In this document: positions 24,760 to 33,495 of the stretch, piece by piece | How positions within the stretch are numbered: the stretch's first letter is position 1 | Layout: each line of letters starts with the position of its first letter | Source: Saprospiraceae bacterium | GTDB taxonomy: Bacteria > Bacteroidota > Bacteroidia > Chitinophagales > Saprospiraceae | Direction of reading: 5' to 3' | Length of the DNA: 45,285 nt | Assembly (NCBI GenBank): GCA_020627705.1 | Contig: JAHDGJ010000012.1 | Location: forward strand, 70,433 to 115,717 | Position numbers and translations under genes: made by a program | The notes under the pieces: generated by a model | The model's database searches: none | What the model was told of the DNA's origin: nothing | Seen by the model: only the letters and a program-made list of their open reading frames with translations

Positions 24760-25385
24760 TGTATTCGATTAAGGAAATATATTATACTCTACAAGGCGAA
24801 GGTTTTCATACTGGAAGACCTGCAATTTTCGTTCGCTTCTCCGGGTGTAATTTATGGTCTGGTAGAGAAGAAGACCGACACAAAGCAATCTGTAAGTTTT
24901 GTGATACTGATTTTTGGGGTACTGATGGAATAGAAGGTGGCAAATACGAGGCCCAGGAATTGGTGGATAAAATCAAATCTCTTTGGCCCTTGGAATCGAA
25001 AGACATTTTCGCTGTCTTCACAGGTGGCGAGCCAGCGCTTCAAATGGACCAATCTTTAATTAATGTGCTCAAAGAAGAGAATATTGAAACTGCCATCGAA
25101 ACCAACGGGACCTTAGATTTGCCTGATAAAATCGATTGGATTTGTGTTTCGCCAAAAGCTAATACTACAATCAAGATCAAAACTGGGAATGAATTAAAAT
25201 TGGTCTTTCCTCAGCAAGGTTTAGTGCCTCAAGATTTTGAACATCTAAATTTTGAGCATTTTTATCTACAACCCATGGATTCGTTAGAACAAGAAGAGAA
25301 TACGTTTAAGGTTCAAGAGTTTTGTCTTTTGCATCCAAAATGGAAAATGAGTCTTCAAACGCACAAAATATTGGGTATAAAATAA
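24759..25385 (+). CDS. queE: 7-carboxy-7-deazaguanine synthase
   Basis: QueE is a radical SAM enzyme that contracts the ring of 6-carboxytetrahydropterin to give 7-carboxy-7-deazaguanine, on the path to preQ0, preQ1 and queuosine. The 208 residues contain YTLQGEGFHTGRPAIFVRFSGC and the cluster cysteines at 30, 45 and 48, i.e. C-x14-C-x2-C in place of the usual C-x3-C-x2-C. This spacing is known from some QueE proteins, such as the Burkholderia multivorans enzyme. Further family motifs are TGGEPALQ, AIETNGT and WICVSPKA. It ends the gmhA operon and is followed by a strong terminator. Other que genes are not in the window. Confidence 0.92.
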   Translation: MYSIKEIYYTLQGEGFHTGRPAIFVRFSGCNLWSGREEDRHKAICKFCDTDFWGTDGIEGGKYEAQELVDKIKSLWPLESKDIFAVFTGGEPALQMDQSLINVLKEENIETAIETNGTLDLPDKIDWICVSPKANTTIKIKTGNELKLVFPQQGLVPQDFEHLNFEHFYLQPMDSLEQEENTFKVQEFCLLHPKWKMSLQTHKILGIK

Positions 25386-25386
25386 A

Positions 25387-25416
25387 AAAGGCCTTGTACT
25401 TATGTACAAGACCTTT
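25387..25416. terminator. Strong bidirectional hairpin terminator after queE
   Basis: A 12-pair stem with one mismatch (AAAGG-CTTGTAC / GTACAAG-CCTTT) and a 4-base loop, with A- and T-rich flanks, lies between the convergent queE and the small secreted-protein gene. Confidence 0.85.
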
Positions 25417-25437
25417 ACTATGCGATTTTTGAATTTT

Positions 25438-25785
25438 TTACTTTCTGAAGGTCGAACTGACCATGGTGTCGTTGCTAATCAATAGATTCACTTGGTATTC
25501 TCCGTTTTCGAATTCTTCTAAATCTATATTTATACTGTTCGACATTACCGGCAACTGGTATTCTAATGTACCATCCTCTTTCAAAACCTGTAAGAAGTTT
25601 ATTTCGTTAGCGGTTTCAAAATTTATCTGATTATTCTCAACATCCATTTCAAAACTGACAAGTTGATCTGCTCCAGAAATTATTTCGAATGGAACTGGAT
25701 TCTTCTCGTTGAGTGGATTGTTGTTGGCAAAGATTCCTGTTATAGCGAATAATACGGCGATTAGTGTAATGTTGATTTTTTTCAT
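25438..25785 (-). CDS. Small secreted protein, unknown function
   Basis: From the ATG at 25785 the product is 115 residues, with signal peptide MKKINITLIAVLFAITGIFA and a short mature beta-strand-rich domain (YQLPVMSNSINIDLEEFENG, EYQVNLLISNDTMVSSTFRK). An ATG at 25848 adds 21 residues before the signal peptide and is unlikely. The mature part resembles small DUF3244-like or T9SS-tail-like beta domains of Bacteroidota (strand pattern ending in YQVNL...TFRK), but I cannot assign it. It shares the terminator with queE. Confidence 0.7.
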   Translation of the reverse strand: MKKINITLIAVLFAITGIFANNNPLNEKNPVPFEIISGADQLVSFEMDVENNQINFETANEINFLQVLKEDGTLEYQLPVMSNSINIDLEEFENGEYQVNLLISNDTMVSSTFRK

Positions 25786-25906
25786 AACGTTCGTTTTTGA
25801 CGTACACATATAAGACAGCAAAAACGAGGCTTCCCTTGTCGAAAACACCCTACCTATTGTGCATTATGCTCTACACAGCCACTACATATACAATTTTCAT
25901 CCAATT

Positions 25907-28900
25907 TTATCTCAAATTGATAGGGGTAGCGAATGAAAGAAGATCTACATAGTCCTTGTTTAAAGAAAGAAGCTTGTCATTACCTACCAAAACAATCAGC
26001 TCCTTGGCCCTGGTCAAAGCAACATTTAATTTGCGATCAATTCCGTCCAAATCTTTGGAAACCAATTGATCCAATTGTTTTTTGTCATTTAAGCAAAACG
26101 ATAGTATAATGATGTCCTTGGAGGCGCCTTGATATCGTTCTACAGTGTCTACCATTATACTTTGATAAGATGTATTCGCTTTCACTAAAGCTTTTTTTAT
26201 TTGAGCTACCTGAGCACGAAATGGGGCTATAATTCCGATTTGTTCAAAAAACGAATTTTGGTTTTCACCAATTTTAGAATAAAGCTGGTTCACAACTTTA
26301 AGTATCACCTCAGCTTCAAATTTGTTTCTTTTGACATTAAAGCCCTGGGTTACAGGTGTATTGGCAAAAACAAGTCTAGAAGGTAACACCTTAGACCAAG
26401 GCATCAAACTCCAATTTTGATGCAATCTTTCTATGCCTTCAAAAGCCTTTAATTGGTTAGAATAAAATCTTTGATTAGGAAAAGCCATCAGGTCTTTGTG
26501 CATTCTACCTTGAACTGTCAATACCCCAACATTGGCTTTCCATTCATTTTGGATACAGTTTTCATAAAGCCGTTGATAAGAAGAAATCCTCAAGTCTACC
26601 CAATGCTTCGAATTCGAAGCCGTAGGATCGATTGCTTTTGGTTTTTGCTTTACCACAGCTGGTAGTTGTTTGTGATCACCGATTAAAATAAATTTCTCGA
26701 ATCGATTCAAAAAGCCACATAGCATAGGATCCAATATTTGCGAAGCTTCATCAATAACAACTGTATTAATATTTATAGTTTCAAAAAGCTCTACCCTTCC
26801 TTGCATTGACGAAAGCGTTGAAACAAAGATTCGCTTGGAGCGTAAAAACTCACCAAGTTCTTTTCTGCTGTCTTTGTTCGAAATTTTATGCTGTAAGAGA
26901 TTGTCCTTGTATTCTTCGCCACAAGCGTAAGAAGAACCAATCCTCAGATACCTATCTTTGTAGCTGTTATCTATCGATTCTATTGCTCCACAAATCTCAT
27001 CCACTGCTCGGTTTGTATAGGCCAAAAGCAAAATGTTCTCGTTGGTGTTTTCAATACTATACTTAACATAATTCTTAAGCATAATGCTCGTCTTCCCGGT
27101 ACCGGGCGGTCCCCACAACAAAAAATACTCTTTAGCCGAAATCATGTTTTCAAGAACCAATGTTTGCTCATTACTCATGTCATGATCCATTTGAAGCGTA
27201 ATCTTCTGTGATGCTGTGGGCTTTCGCTCACCTAACCAAAGCGATTGCCAAAGCGGATCAGCTTCTAAAAACTGAAACAAACTGCGATACATATTTGAAT
27301 AACTACTGTCAAGATGATCAGACTCAATATTCCATTCTTGATTGTTTTCAAATATTTTGGGATTTATCTGACGATTTCTAAGTTTAACATGTATTTGGTC
27401 TTGATCAATATGAATCAAATTACATTTGAATATTTGATCATCTAAAGGAGAATTTATTTTACCGGACGGGTACAACACCGTTATGTCTCCTTTTCTAAAG
27501 TTTGCCAACTCATTGGTCAACGCCGTTCTTTCAAATATTAAAATTGGTTCTGCTTCAAGACTTAAATCATTCCTGAGCTTTAAGTTTTTAAGAATTGAAA
27601 AATTTTGCTCTTTTTCAATTGAAGATTCCAACCACAACTTTGCGAATCCTTTGTCACCAAATAATCCATGAGTACCTAGTTTAGCCAAATAATTTTCTTG
27701 GGCTAGAAAAGATACTTGATTTAAAAAATATTGCCGGATAGTTTTACTTGCGTCATGAAAGGCTTTTGCAAAACGATCCACATCCCTCTTTACAAAGCCT
27801 TGAATCTGATTGAGATGTATAGGTTTCATTTTCCTAAAAACACCGTCCAATTGCTTATAGTCATTAGCCAGCATTCTTTCTGTAAGCACAATCCGATTGC
27901 GCGTATGCATGGCATCAATTTGTTTATTTTTAATTGAGGGCGCAAATCGCAATGCATTGTTCTTTTCTCTAGAATATAAAATATAATTAGTGCTTTTGAT
28001 TTTGCCACCATACACCGAGCCAATCATTAGGTCGTATAAAAGGGTCTGAACATAATGATTCGCATTTAATCCATATACGTTGGACTTAAATGGTTTGCCA
28101 CTTTTTAATTCTATAATATCCAACTTTTTGGCAGCTTCATCTTTTTGGAATAAATCCAAACGTCCTTGAATCCCGTGGTGAGTATCAAAAAAACTAGGTT
28201 CTATATGAAGGTTTTCACGGTGTATAGAAAGCTCTTGAAATCGTTGGTCTACCACGGATTTTAGATTGCTAAAATGCAGACGTAAATCATGAAGAATAGA
28301 TTTTACAAAGTCATCGCTTTTCGAAGCAAAGAGAATTGGATATTTCTTAAAAATTTCCACTAGACTATCCTCTAATTCAAAACTGGGGTCTACGACTAAC
28401 TCGTCAAGCATCCAATTGCAAATATTTCCGATTATTAAGGGCTTTGATTTTTCAATTGGAATAAATTTTTTCAATAAATACATGGAAGCTTGAATTCCTG
28501 CTTCGTAAGAATGTAATTCTGCAATGGTACTTATGTCAATAAGAAAATCTGGCTCCAATACAACTACCTCCGCAGTTACTACATTTTGTGCCTCAAACTT
28601 TACGTTCATGAGATTTATATGAATAGGTAATCCAATAAACTTTTGAGCTGCTAATAATGTTTCAAAAATTTTGATTGAGTTGGAAGAATGTAAAGTATAC
28701 GTTCCAGCATCTTCTTTTTCTGATACAAATTGTGCACTTGTGGAAGCTTTATCCAAAGAAATTATAACACCTTTTAGATTCGAACGAAAAGGCATCTTTC
28801 TCCTTTTGACCATTCGATTCTTATCAAATCGATTTAAAATCTCCTGCTTTGTATCGTTCTCAAAAATCCAATCTATTGTACTACGCAATGCTAGTATGCC

Positions 28901-29182
28901 ATTATTCAATACGCCCTCTTCTAATTTGGACGAATTTGAAATTCTTCGAAATTGATGTAATTCGAAAAGCATTTGGGAAGGGAGCTTCCAATGCACTCCG
29001 GCAAATGCTATTCTAGAAAACAGTGTTTTGAAAGAAAGGTCGATACGTGACGTCAGCTCTTCAAAAAAGTAGTGGTAAAGACTTTGCAGCTTACTAATTC
29101 TGGTCAAAACATCTGAAGAAGAAATCTCAATCTGTTGGATTTCTTCCAAATGCTTTACTCCTAAGTTTTCTTGAAAATCCAT
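25907..29182 (-). CDS. Dna2-like fusion: PD-(D/E)XK nuclease domain and superfamily 1 DNA helicase
   Basis: The product has 1091 residues. About residues 330-450 hold a RecB/Cas4-like PD-(D/E)XK nuclease: GIQGRLDLF, LDIIELKSGKP (the E-x-K pair) and the HYVQTLLYDLM helix. The four cysteines of the Cas4/Dna2 iron-sulfur cluster are not evident. From about 680 to 1080 is an SF1 helicase: Walker A WGPPGTGKTS (about 690), LAYTNRAVDEICGAIE, Walker B VVIDEASQ (about 810), IGDHKQLPAVV, TVERYQGASKDIIILSF (about 1015) and LNVALTRAKELIVLVGN. The order nuclease then helicase is that of Dna2-type proteins, suggesting a DNA end-processing or repair role. It stands alone with no defence genes beside it. Confidence 0.85.
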   Translation of the reverse strand: MDFQENLGVKHLEEIQQIEISSSDVLTRISKLQSLYHYFFEELTSRIDLSFKTLFSRIAFAGVHWKLPSQMLFELHQFRRISNSSKLEEGVLNNGILALRSTIDWIFENDTKQEILNRFDKNRMVKRRKMPFRSNLKGVIISLDKASTSAQFVSEKEDAGTYTLHSSNSIKIFETLLAAQKFIGLPIHINLMNVKFEAQNVVTAEVVVLEPDFLIDISTIAELHSYEAGIQASMYLLKKFIPIEKSKPLIIGNICNWMLDELVVDPSFELEDSLVEIFKKYPILFASKSDDFVKSILHDLRLHFSNLKSVVDQRFQELSIHRENLHIEPSFFDTHHGIQGRLDLFQKDEAAKKLDIIELKSGKPFKSNVYGLNANHYVQTLLYDLMIGSVYGGKIKSTNYILYSREKNNALRFAPSIKNKQIDAMHTRNRIVLTERMLANDYKQLDGVFRKMKPIHLNQIQGFVKRDVDRFAKAFHDASKTIRQYFLNQVSFLAQENYLAKLGTHGLFGDKGFAKLWLESSIEKEQNFSILKNLKLRNDLSLEAEPILIFERTALTNELANFRKGDITVLYPSGKINSPLDDQIFKCNLIHIDQDQIHVKLRNRQINPKIFENNQEWNIESDHLDSSYSNMYRSLFQFLEADPLWQSLWLGERKPTASQKITLQMDHDMSNEQTLVLENMISAKEYFLLWGPPGTGKTSIMLKNYVKYSIENTNENILLLAYTNRAVDEICGAIESIDNSYKDRYLRIGSSYACGEEYKDNLLQHKISNKDSRKELGEFLRSKRIFVSTLSSMQGRVELFETININTVVIDEASQILDPMLCGFLNRFEKFILIGDHKQLPAVVKQKPKAIDPTASNSKHWVDLRISSYQRLYENCIQNEWKANVGVLTVQGRMHKDLMAFPNQRFYSNQLKAFEGIERLHQNWSLMPWSKVLPSRLVFANTPVTQGFNVKRNKFEAEVILKVVNQLYSKIGENQNSFFEQIGIIAPFRAQVAQIKKALVKANTSYQSIMVDTVERYQGASKDIIILSFCLNDKKQLDQLVSKDLDGIDRKLNVALTRAKELIVLVGNDKLLSLNKDYVDLLSFATPINLR

Positions 29183-29428
29183 TTAATTGAAAGACGACAG
29201 TTTTCGGTATATACCTCTAAAAAAAGAAAATGCATCAAACGCTACTCTTTGGGAACGGTTTTGTATTAAATCGCGTTCTCGTAGTGTTAAATATCTAAGA
29301 TATTATCATTTGACACATTATTACATAGGTAAACTACTGAAATACATAGTATTTTCGTGCCTCAAAACGAAACCCAACTTAACGATTAAGATTAACCCTA
29401 ATTTTTTATCATTTAAACATTAATTATC

Positions 29429-30829
29429 ATGTCTATTAACTTACTTGACATGCTCAAGGATCAGGTTACTGGTTCATTGGCTAAAGGCGCTGCAGGTTTT
29501 CTGGGAGAGCCTGAATCAGGAATAACGAAAGCACTCGGTGAAGGAATCTTTCCAACCTTATTAGGTGGAATGATGGATAAAGGAGGAACTGAAGAAGGAG
29601 CGACTAGTTTATTAAATGCTTTTAAAGACCACGATGGTGGTATCCTAGACAATATTGGAGGCCTTTTCGGAGGTGGATCTGATGCTGTTGCAGGACTTAT
29701 GAACAACGGTTCAGGAATTTTATCAATGCTTCTAGGAAATAGAGTTGGAGGTATAGTTGATATGGTTGCTAAACTTGCTGGTCTAAAAGGATCAACTTCT
29801 TCTTCATTGCTTAAAATGGCTGCTCCTATGCTAATGGGAATGGTTGGAAGATATGTAAGAAAAAATGGATTAGGCGTAAGCGGTCTTATGGACATGCTTT
29901 CTAGTCAAAAAGACCATGTACAAGCTGCTGCACCATCAGGGTGGAACCCTCTTTCTGCTGCTGCAGGCCTAGTAGGAGGTGCTGCCTCTGCAGTAACTGA
30001 AGCTGCTGAAAATGTTGCTGATGCAGGCAAAAAAGTAGTAACTGGAGCTGCCGATGTCGTTGGTGATGCTGCTGGAGCTACTGTCGACGCTGGTAAAAAA
30101 GTTGTTTCTGGAGCTGCGGATTTGGCAGGCAAAGGTGTTGATGCTGTTGGTGAAGTAGGAGGCGCTGCTGTAAAAACCGGAGGAAGCATGTTGAGATGGT
30201 TGTTGCCATTGTTTTTATTGTTAATGGCTGCGGCATATTTCTTTGGATTCAAAACGGGATGTGGAGCGGTAGATAATACAGTTGCTAAAGCTAATGATGT
30301 GACAGAAAATGTTGTTAGTACTGGAGCTGATGTTGTTGGTGATGTTGCAGAAGGAGCAATGGATTTAGCAAAAGGTGCTTTTGGCGCAGTAAATGAAGCT
30401 GGCAAAAAAGCATTAGACGGTGTACAATGGGCAGCTGGATCAGCAGGTAGCCAAATTATGGATTTTGTAAATGGAGGCTTTAAAGGCGAAGGAAGATTTA
30501 GATTTAATAATCTAAATTTCGAAACAGGCTCAGCCAGAATTAGTGGAGATACTGGTGTAGAGGTAGATAACATAGCAAAAATTATGGCAGCCTACCCAGA
30601 TTTAAAAATCAATGTTGAAGGGTATACTGATAGTACAGGAGATGCCGCGAAAAACAAACAACTTTCAGAAGCCAGAGCGCAGGCAGTTAAAGGAAGACTT
30701 ATCGCAGCTGGTGTAGCAGGTGGAAGAGTAAATACACAAGGTTTTGGTGCTGATAATCCAATCGGCGATAATGCCACTGAAGAAGGAAGGGCTCAAAATA
30801 GAAGAATAGAAATTACAATAGGAAAATAA
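29429..30829 (+). CDS. DUF937 - Ala/Gly-rich repeats - TM helix - OmpA domain protein
   Basis: The 466-residue protein has no signal peptide. Residues 1-160 are DUF937-like (LLDMLKDQVTGSLAKGA, GIFPTLLGGMMDKGG). Residues 183-248 are amphipathic Ala/Gly/Val repeats (AGKKVVTGAADVVGDAAG, then AGKKVVSGAADLAGKG). Residues 254-275 form one transmembrane helix (MLRWLLPLFLLLMAAAYFFGF). A second repeat block (279-345, STGADVVGDVAEGAMDLAKG) follows, then a C-terminal OmpA peptidoglycan-binding domain (356-466, with Asp401 and Arg416 in GYTDSTG and LSEARAQAVKGRL). The likely topology is DUF937 in the cytoplasm and OmpA in the periplasm bound to peptidoglycan. A terminator follows at 30851. Confidence 0.87.
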   Translation: MSINLLDMLKDQVTGSLAKGAAGFLGEPESGITKALGEGIFPTLLGGMMDKGGTEEGATSLLNAFKDHDGGILDNIGGLFGGGSDAVAGLMNNGSGILSMLLGNRVGGIVDMVAKLAGLKGSTSSSLLKMAAPMLMGMVGRYVRKNGLGVSGLMDMLSSQKDHVQAAAPSGWNPLSAAAGLVGGAASAVTEAAENVADAGKKVVTGAADVVGDAAGATVDAGKKVVSGAADLAGKGVDAVGEVGGAAVKTGGSMLRWLLPLFLLLMAAAYFFGFKTGCGAVDNTVAKANDVTENVVSTGADVVGDVAEGAMDLAKGAFGAVNEAGKKALDGVQWAAGSAGSQIMDFVNGGFKGEGRFRFNNLNFETGSARISGDTGVEVDNIAKIMAAYPDLKINVEGYTDSTGDAAKNKQLSEARAQAVKGRLIAAGVAGGRVNTQGFGADNPIGDNATEEGRAQNRRIEITIGK

Positions 30830-30850
30830 TAATTCTTATTAAAGAAGTTC

Positions 30851-30884
30851 GAGAGCCTTGTTCAACAATGAGCAAGGCTCTTTT
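30851..30884. terminator. Intrinsic terminator after the DUF937-OmpA gene
   Basis: A 12-13 pair stem (AGAGCCTTG / CAAGGCTCT core) followed by TTTT on the plus strand, lying between convergent genes; it overlaps neither coding region. Confidence 0.85.
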
Positions 30885-30887
30885 AAT

Positions 30888-31631
30888 TTAGATTTCTGTT
30901 ACATCCTTTCTCAACACCCACCCTACTTCTTTATTTGCCAATTCTACCTTGTACCAAATGTCGACAGCAGAGAGAAGTTTTACCTTTTCACCTGGAGTCA
31001 ATTCAAACAAAATTGTACTGGCCATATTCGGTTCATTTCGAAAATCACAGTCTTGTAGATTAAGTGCATATTGCGTTTGGTTTCGTAATACATGGCTTTG
31101 TCTGGCCAAAAAGAAAAACAACGTAGCCAAAATCAATAATACTATGTTCCACCAAATTTCCTTGGAATTTTTGTTTCGAAGCGCAAATTGATAATAATTA
31201 TATACAGCTAAGGTCAAAACCAAAACCAACAGCATCCACCAAATTATAGGGACAAAGAAAGCCGCAGTAGATTTCCACCAAGAGGTAACAAAAAATTCAG
31301 GTAAGGCTGTAATTTCAGAGGAAATTGCCTCTCTTACCAAGGATAAATTATGTTTGCCCTTTTGATAGTTAGGCCATTTCTTCAAGAGTTTTTCGTATGC
31401 TAATGCAGCCTCAGGAAATCTTTCTAATTTATAGTTGGCATATCCCCAATTAAAGAGCAATTCTTTTGAATACAGTTTTTGGTTATACAGGTCCTGGTAT
31501 ATGTTAACCGCATCGATGTAGTTTTCCTCGGAAAGAAATTTTTCTGCTTGATCTAATTGATTTTTAATCGGGTCAGCGATCAAATCAAATGAAAATAGAA
31601 ACGAGAAGACGAGAATAAAGTAAAATTTCAA
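30888..31631 (-). CDS. BatE-like TPR/SH3-domain membrane protein
   Basis: This 247-residue protein has the BatE architecture. A signal peptide is followed by tetratricopeptide repeats (NQLDQAEKFLSEENYIDAVNIYQDLYN, FNWGYANYKLERFPEAALAYEKLLKKWP; about 25-105). Two transmembrane helices come next (about 122-146 and 162-178), then a C-terminal bacterial SH3 domain (FELTPGEKVKLLSAVDIWYKVELANKEVGWVLRKD). BatE belongs to the Bacteroidota aerotolerance (bat) cluster, but batA-D and the MoxR ATPase are absent here. The start overlaps the OstA-like gene's stop by ATGA, so the two are co-translated. Confidence 0.82.
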   Translation of the reverse strand: MKFYFILVFSFLFSFDLIADPIKNQLDQAEKFLSEENYIDAVNIYQDLYNQKLYSKELLFNWGYANYKLERFPEAALAYEKLLKKWPNYQKGKHNLSLVREAISSEITALPEFFVTSWWKSTAAFFVPIIWWMLLVLVLTLAVYNYYQFALRNKNSKEIWWNIVLLILATLFFFLARQSHVLRNQTQYALNLQDCDFRNEPNMASTILFELTPGEKVKLLSAVDIWYKVELANKEVGWVLRKDVTEI

Positions 31632-33466
31632 TTTTTAGAGGTTAGATCACTCAAAGTTAAAGGGGATAAATGATACTGCCAATCAAATCCATCCAATCTC
31701 TCTGTTTTGGGGCTTGTGCGATGTATAGGAGTCAATACAGAATCGGGGTCTTTAAAAAACTTGATATCCTTAAGTTCTTTTTCTTCAAAATAAAAAGTCA
31801 TATGACTACATAACGTACGATTCACTCCGATATAAGCCTCAGTGTCGTCCTGGAAGAAATATAAAGTTTCGGCGCTTCCTGTAACATTCATATGATCAAT
31901 TTGATCGTCCTTAAACCAGACTTCAACGCGTCTACCCTTGATTTGATTAAAAATGCCCTCCTCTAATTGCTCTATGATAAAGCCGTTTTTTAAAACTTCG
32001 ATGTGGGAGATTTTTTCGTTTTCCAAATGTATGTAGATAGTATCTCCAGCAAACTGGGTTGAATCTGACCAAACCACTGGATTTTTAAAAAGCTTAAATA
32101 TGGAATCCTGATCGTTAAAACTTAAAGAATCACATATTGCCGTAAAATCTGATTTCAATATGCGCACCTCATCAAAAGCCCAAAATCTTTTTGCGGTATC
32201 CACATCTATCTGAATGAGAAAATCTAAACTATCCTTAAGACTATCTTGAAAAATCAGTTCTTCGGAAAAAAGCGTATCTGCGGCCAGATATAAACTATCA
32301 TTATCAATGTTATTAATGATGTAGGGTCTTGATTCTAGTCCTATAGCTTTTAAATTGGTTTTATCACGAATAAAGAGTTCGTCGGATAAAATCGAAATAT
32401 TTGAAGAGGTATCAACATAAATCACATCTCCGCGAGCAAAACCATCTCCTTTATCCTCATCAAATTCTAATTCGTCACTTGTTAGTTGCGCTGATTCATT
32501 TTCGTAATACGCATCTCCTAATATTTTTACCTTATATTCTTGCCCAAGATATTCTAAGACCTCACCAGTTGTTTTGTTTCCAGTTTTTAAATCCAAAAAG
32601 CTGGCATTGCCATTAAGCGATGTTTGTTCGGTTGAAATATTATAAACGATACTTTCGGCTTGAGCCAATTGGGTGGGTTTTTCGTATACCGCCCGACCGT
32701 TTAAAGTCAATAAAGAGTCTAAACCATTATAACGTATGCTATCCGCTGTTGCCAAATCATCATTTTCTATCAACTGTGGATTTCCAGTAAACAAGGCACG
32801 CTTTGAAATGAAGTCATAGAATCCGTCTTCACAATATATCTTTCGTTTTTTCTCCACAATTCGTGTGGGCGAAACAAACAAGGCTTTTTTAAGATCAGTG
32901 AAATACTCCAAAGAGTCCGTCCTTAATCGTAATTCGTTGTTTTCCAAAACGACTTCTTTTGAAAAGTAAGCTTTCTTTTCATTTACCTTATATGTTCCTA
33001 ATATACTTTGCAATTGAGTTTCTTCAAACTGCATTATCGCAGTATCCTGATACACTGCCTCTTTCAACTTTGCGTTGTATACCAGAGACTCGGTAAAGAG
33101 TCTTTCTTCTCCATTTTCTAAGGTTACCTCATCAAATAATCTTGCTATTTCAGTATTCCCGTTATACAATAAGGAATCACAAAATATTTTTATCGTATCT
33201 GTTTGAACAAATACAACATTTCCAAGCGCAATCAAATCATTATTAATTAGTCTTGCAGAATCACAGAACATAAACACACTGTCTTTGTACATTCTTACAT
33301 CCCCGTTAAAATAGCGGATAACATCGACGCCACTTTTATCAATTATTGTATTATTTGCATTTTCTACAAAAATTTTGGATTGTATCACTGTATCCTGCAG
33401 GGTGTCCTGACTCCACGATTGGAGGCAACCAAAAAATAAAAAGAATAATGCAAGGAAATATTTCAC
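31628..33466 (-). CDS. OstA/LptA-like periplasmic protein
   Basis: The 612-residue protein has a signal peptide (FLALFFLFFGCLQSWSQ). It then consists of many repeated beta-strand pairs of the OstA/LptA jelly-roll type: DSLLYNGNTEIARLFDEVTL, DSLEYFTDLKKALFVSPTRI, DELEFDEDKGDGFARGDVIY and DSLSFNDQDSIFKLFKNPVV, each with a D-S-L/E-x-(Y/F) register. Proteins of this family bind LPS and bridge inner and outer membranes in LPS transport. It is far longer than LptA (about 180 residues) and may form an extended bridge by itself. It is co-translated with the BatE-like gene. Assignment to LPS transport is by family inference. Confidence 0.83.
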   Translation of the reverse strand: MKYFLALFFLFFGCLQSWSQDTLQDTVIQSKIFVENANNTIIDKSGVDVIRYFNGDVRMYKDSVFMFCDSARLINNDLIALGNVVFVQTDTIKIFCDSLLYNGNTEIARLFDEVTLENGEERLFTESLVYNAKLKEAVYQDTAIMQFEETQLQSILGTYKVNEKKAYFSKEVVLENNELRLRTDSLEYFTDLKKALFVSPTRIVEKKRKIYCEDGFYDFISKRALFTGNPQLIENDDLATADSIRYNGLDSLLTLNGRAVYEKPTQLAQAESIVYNISTEQTSLNGNASFLDLKTGNKTTGEVLEYLGQEYKVKILGDAYYENESAQLTSDELEFDEDKGDGFARGDVIYVDTSSNISILSDELFIRDKTNLKAIGLESRPYIINNIDNDSLYLAADTLFSEELIFQDSLKDSLDFLIQIDVDTAKRFWAFDEVRILKSDFTAICDSLSFNDQDSIFKLFKNPVVWSDSTQFAGDTIYIHLENEKISHIEVLKNGFIIEQLEEGIFNQIKGRRVEVWFKDDQIDHMNVTGSAETLYFFQDDTEAYIGVNRTLCSHMTFYFEEKELKDIKFFKDPDSVLTPIHRTSPKTERLDGFDWQYHLSPLTLSDLTSKN

Positions 33467-33495
33467 TCTAAGTAGACTCGTTTATTTTAAATATG

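Noticed and set aside
25907-29182. Anti-phage defence island centred on the nuclease-helicase
   Set aside because: Neighbours are housekeeping or envelope genes, and there is no integrase, toxin or methylase; a single gene is not enough to call a system.
29187-29423. 78-codon plus-strand frame with TTG start in the gap between the helicase and the DUF937-OmpA gene
   Set aside because: No signal peptide, no ribosome-binding site, residue use unlike a folded protein, and it occupies the promoter region of the next gene.
29905-30573. 222-codon minus-strand frame opposite the OmpA-family gene, rich in Pro, Ala and Thr
   Set aside because: It is the antisense image of the Ala/Gly/Val repeats in the real gene; repetitive GC-richer codons keep the opposite strand open.
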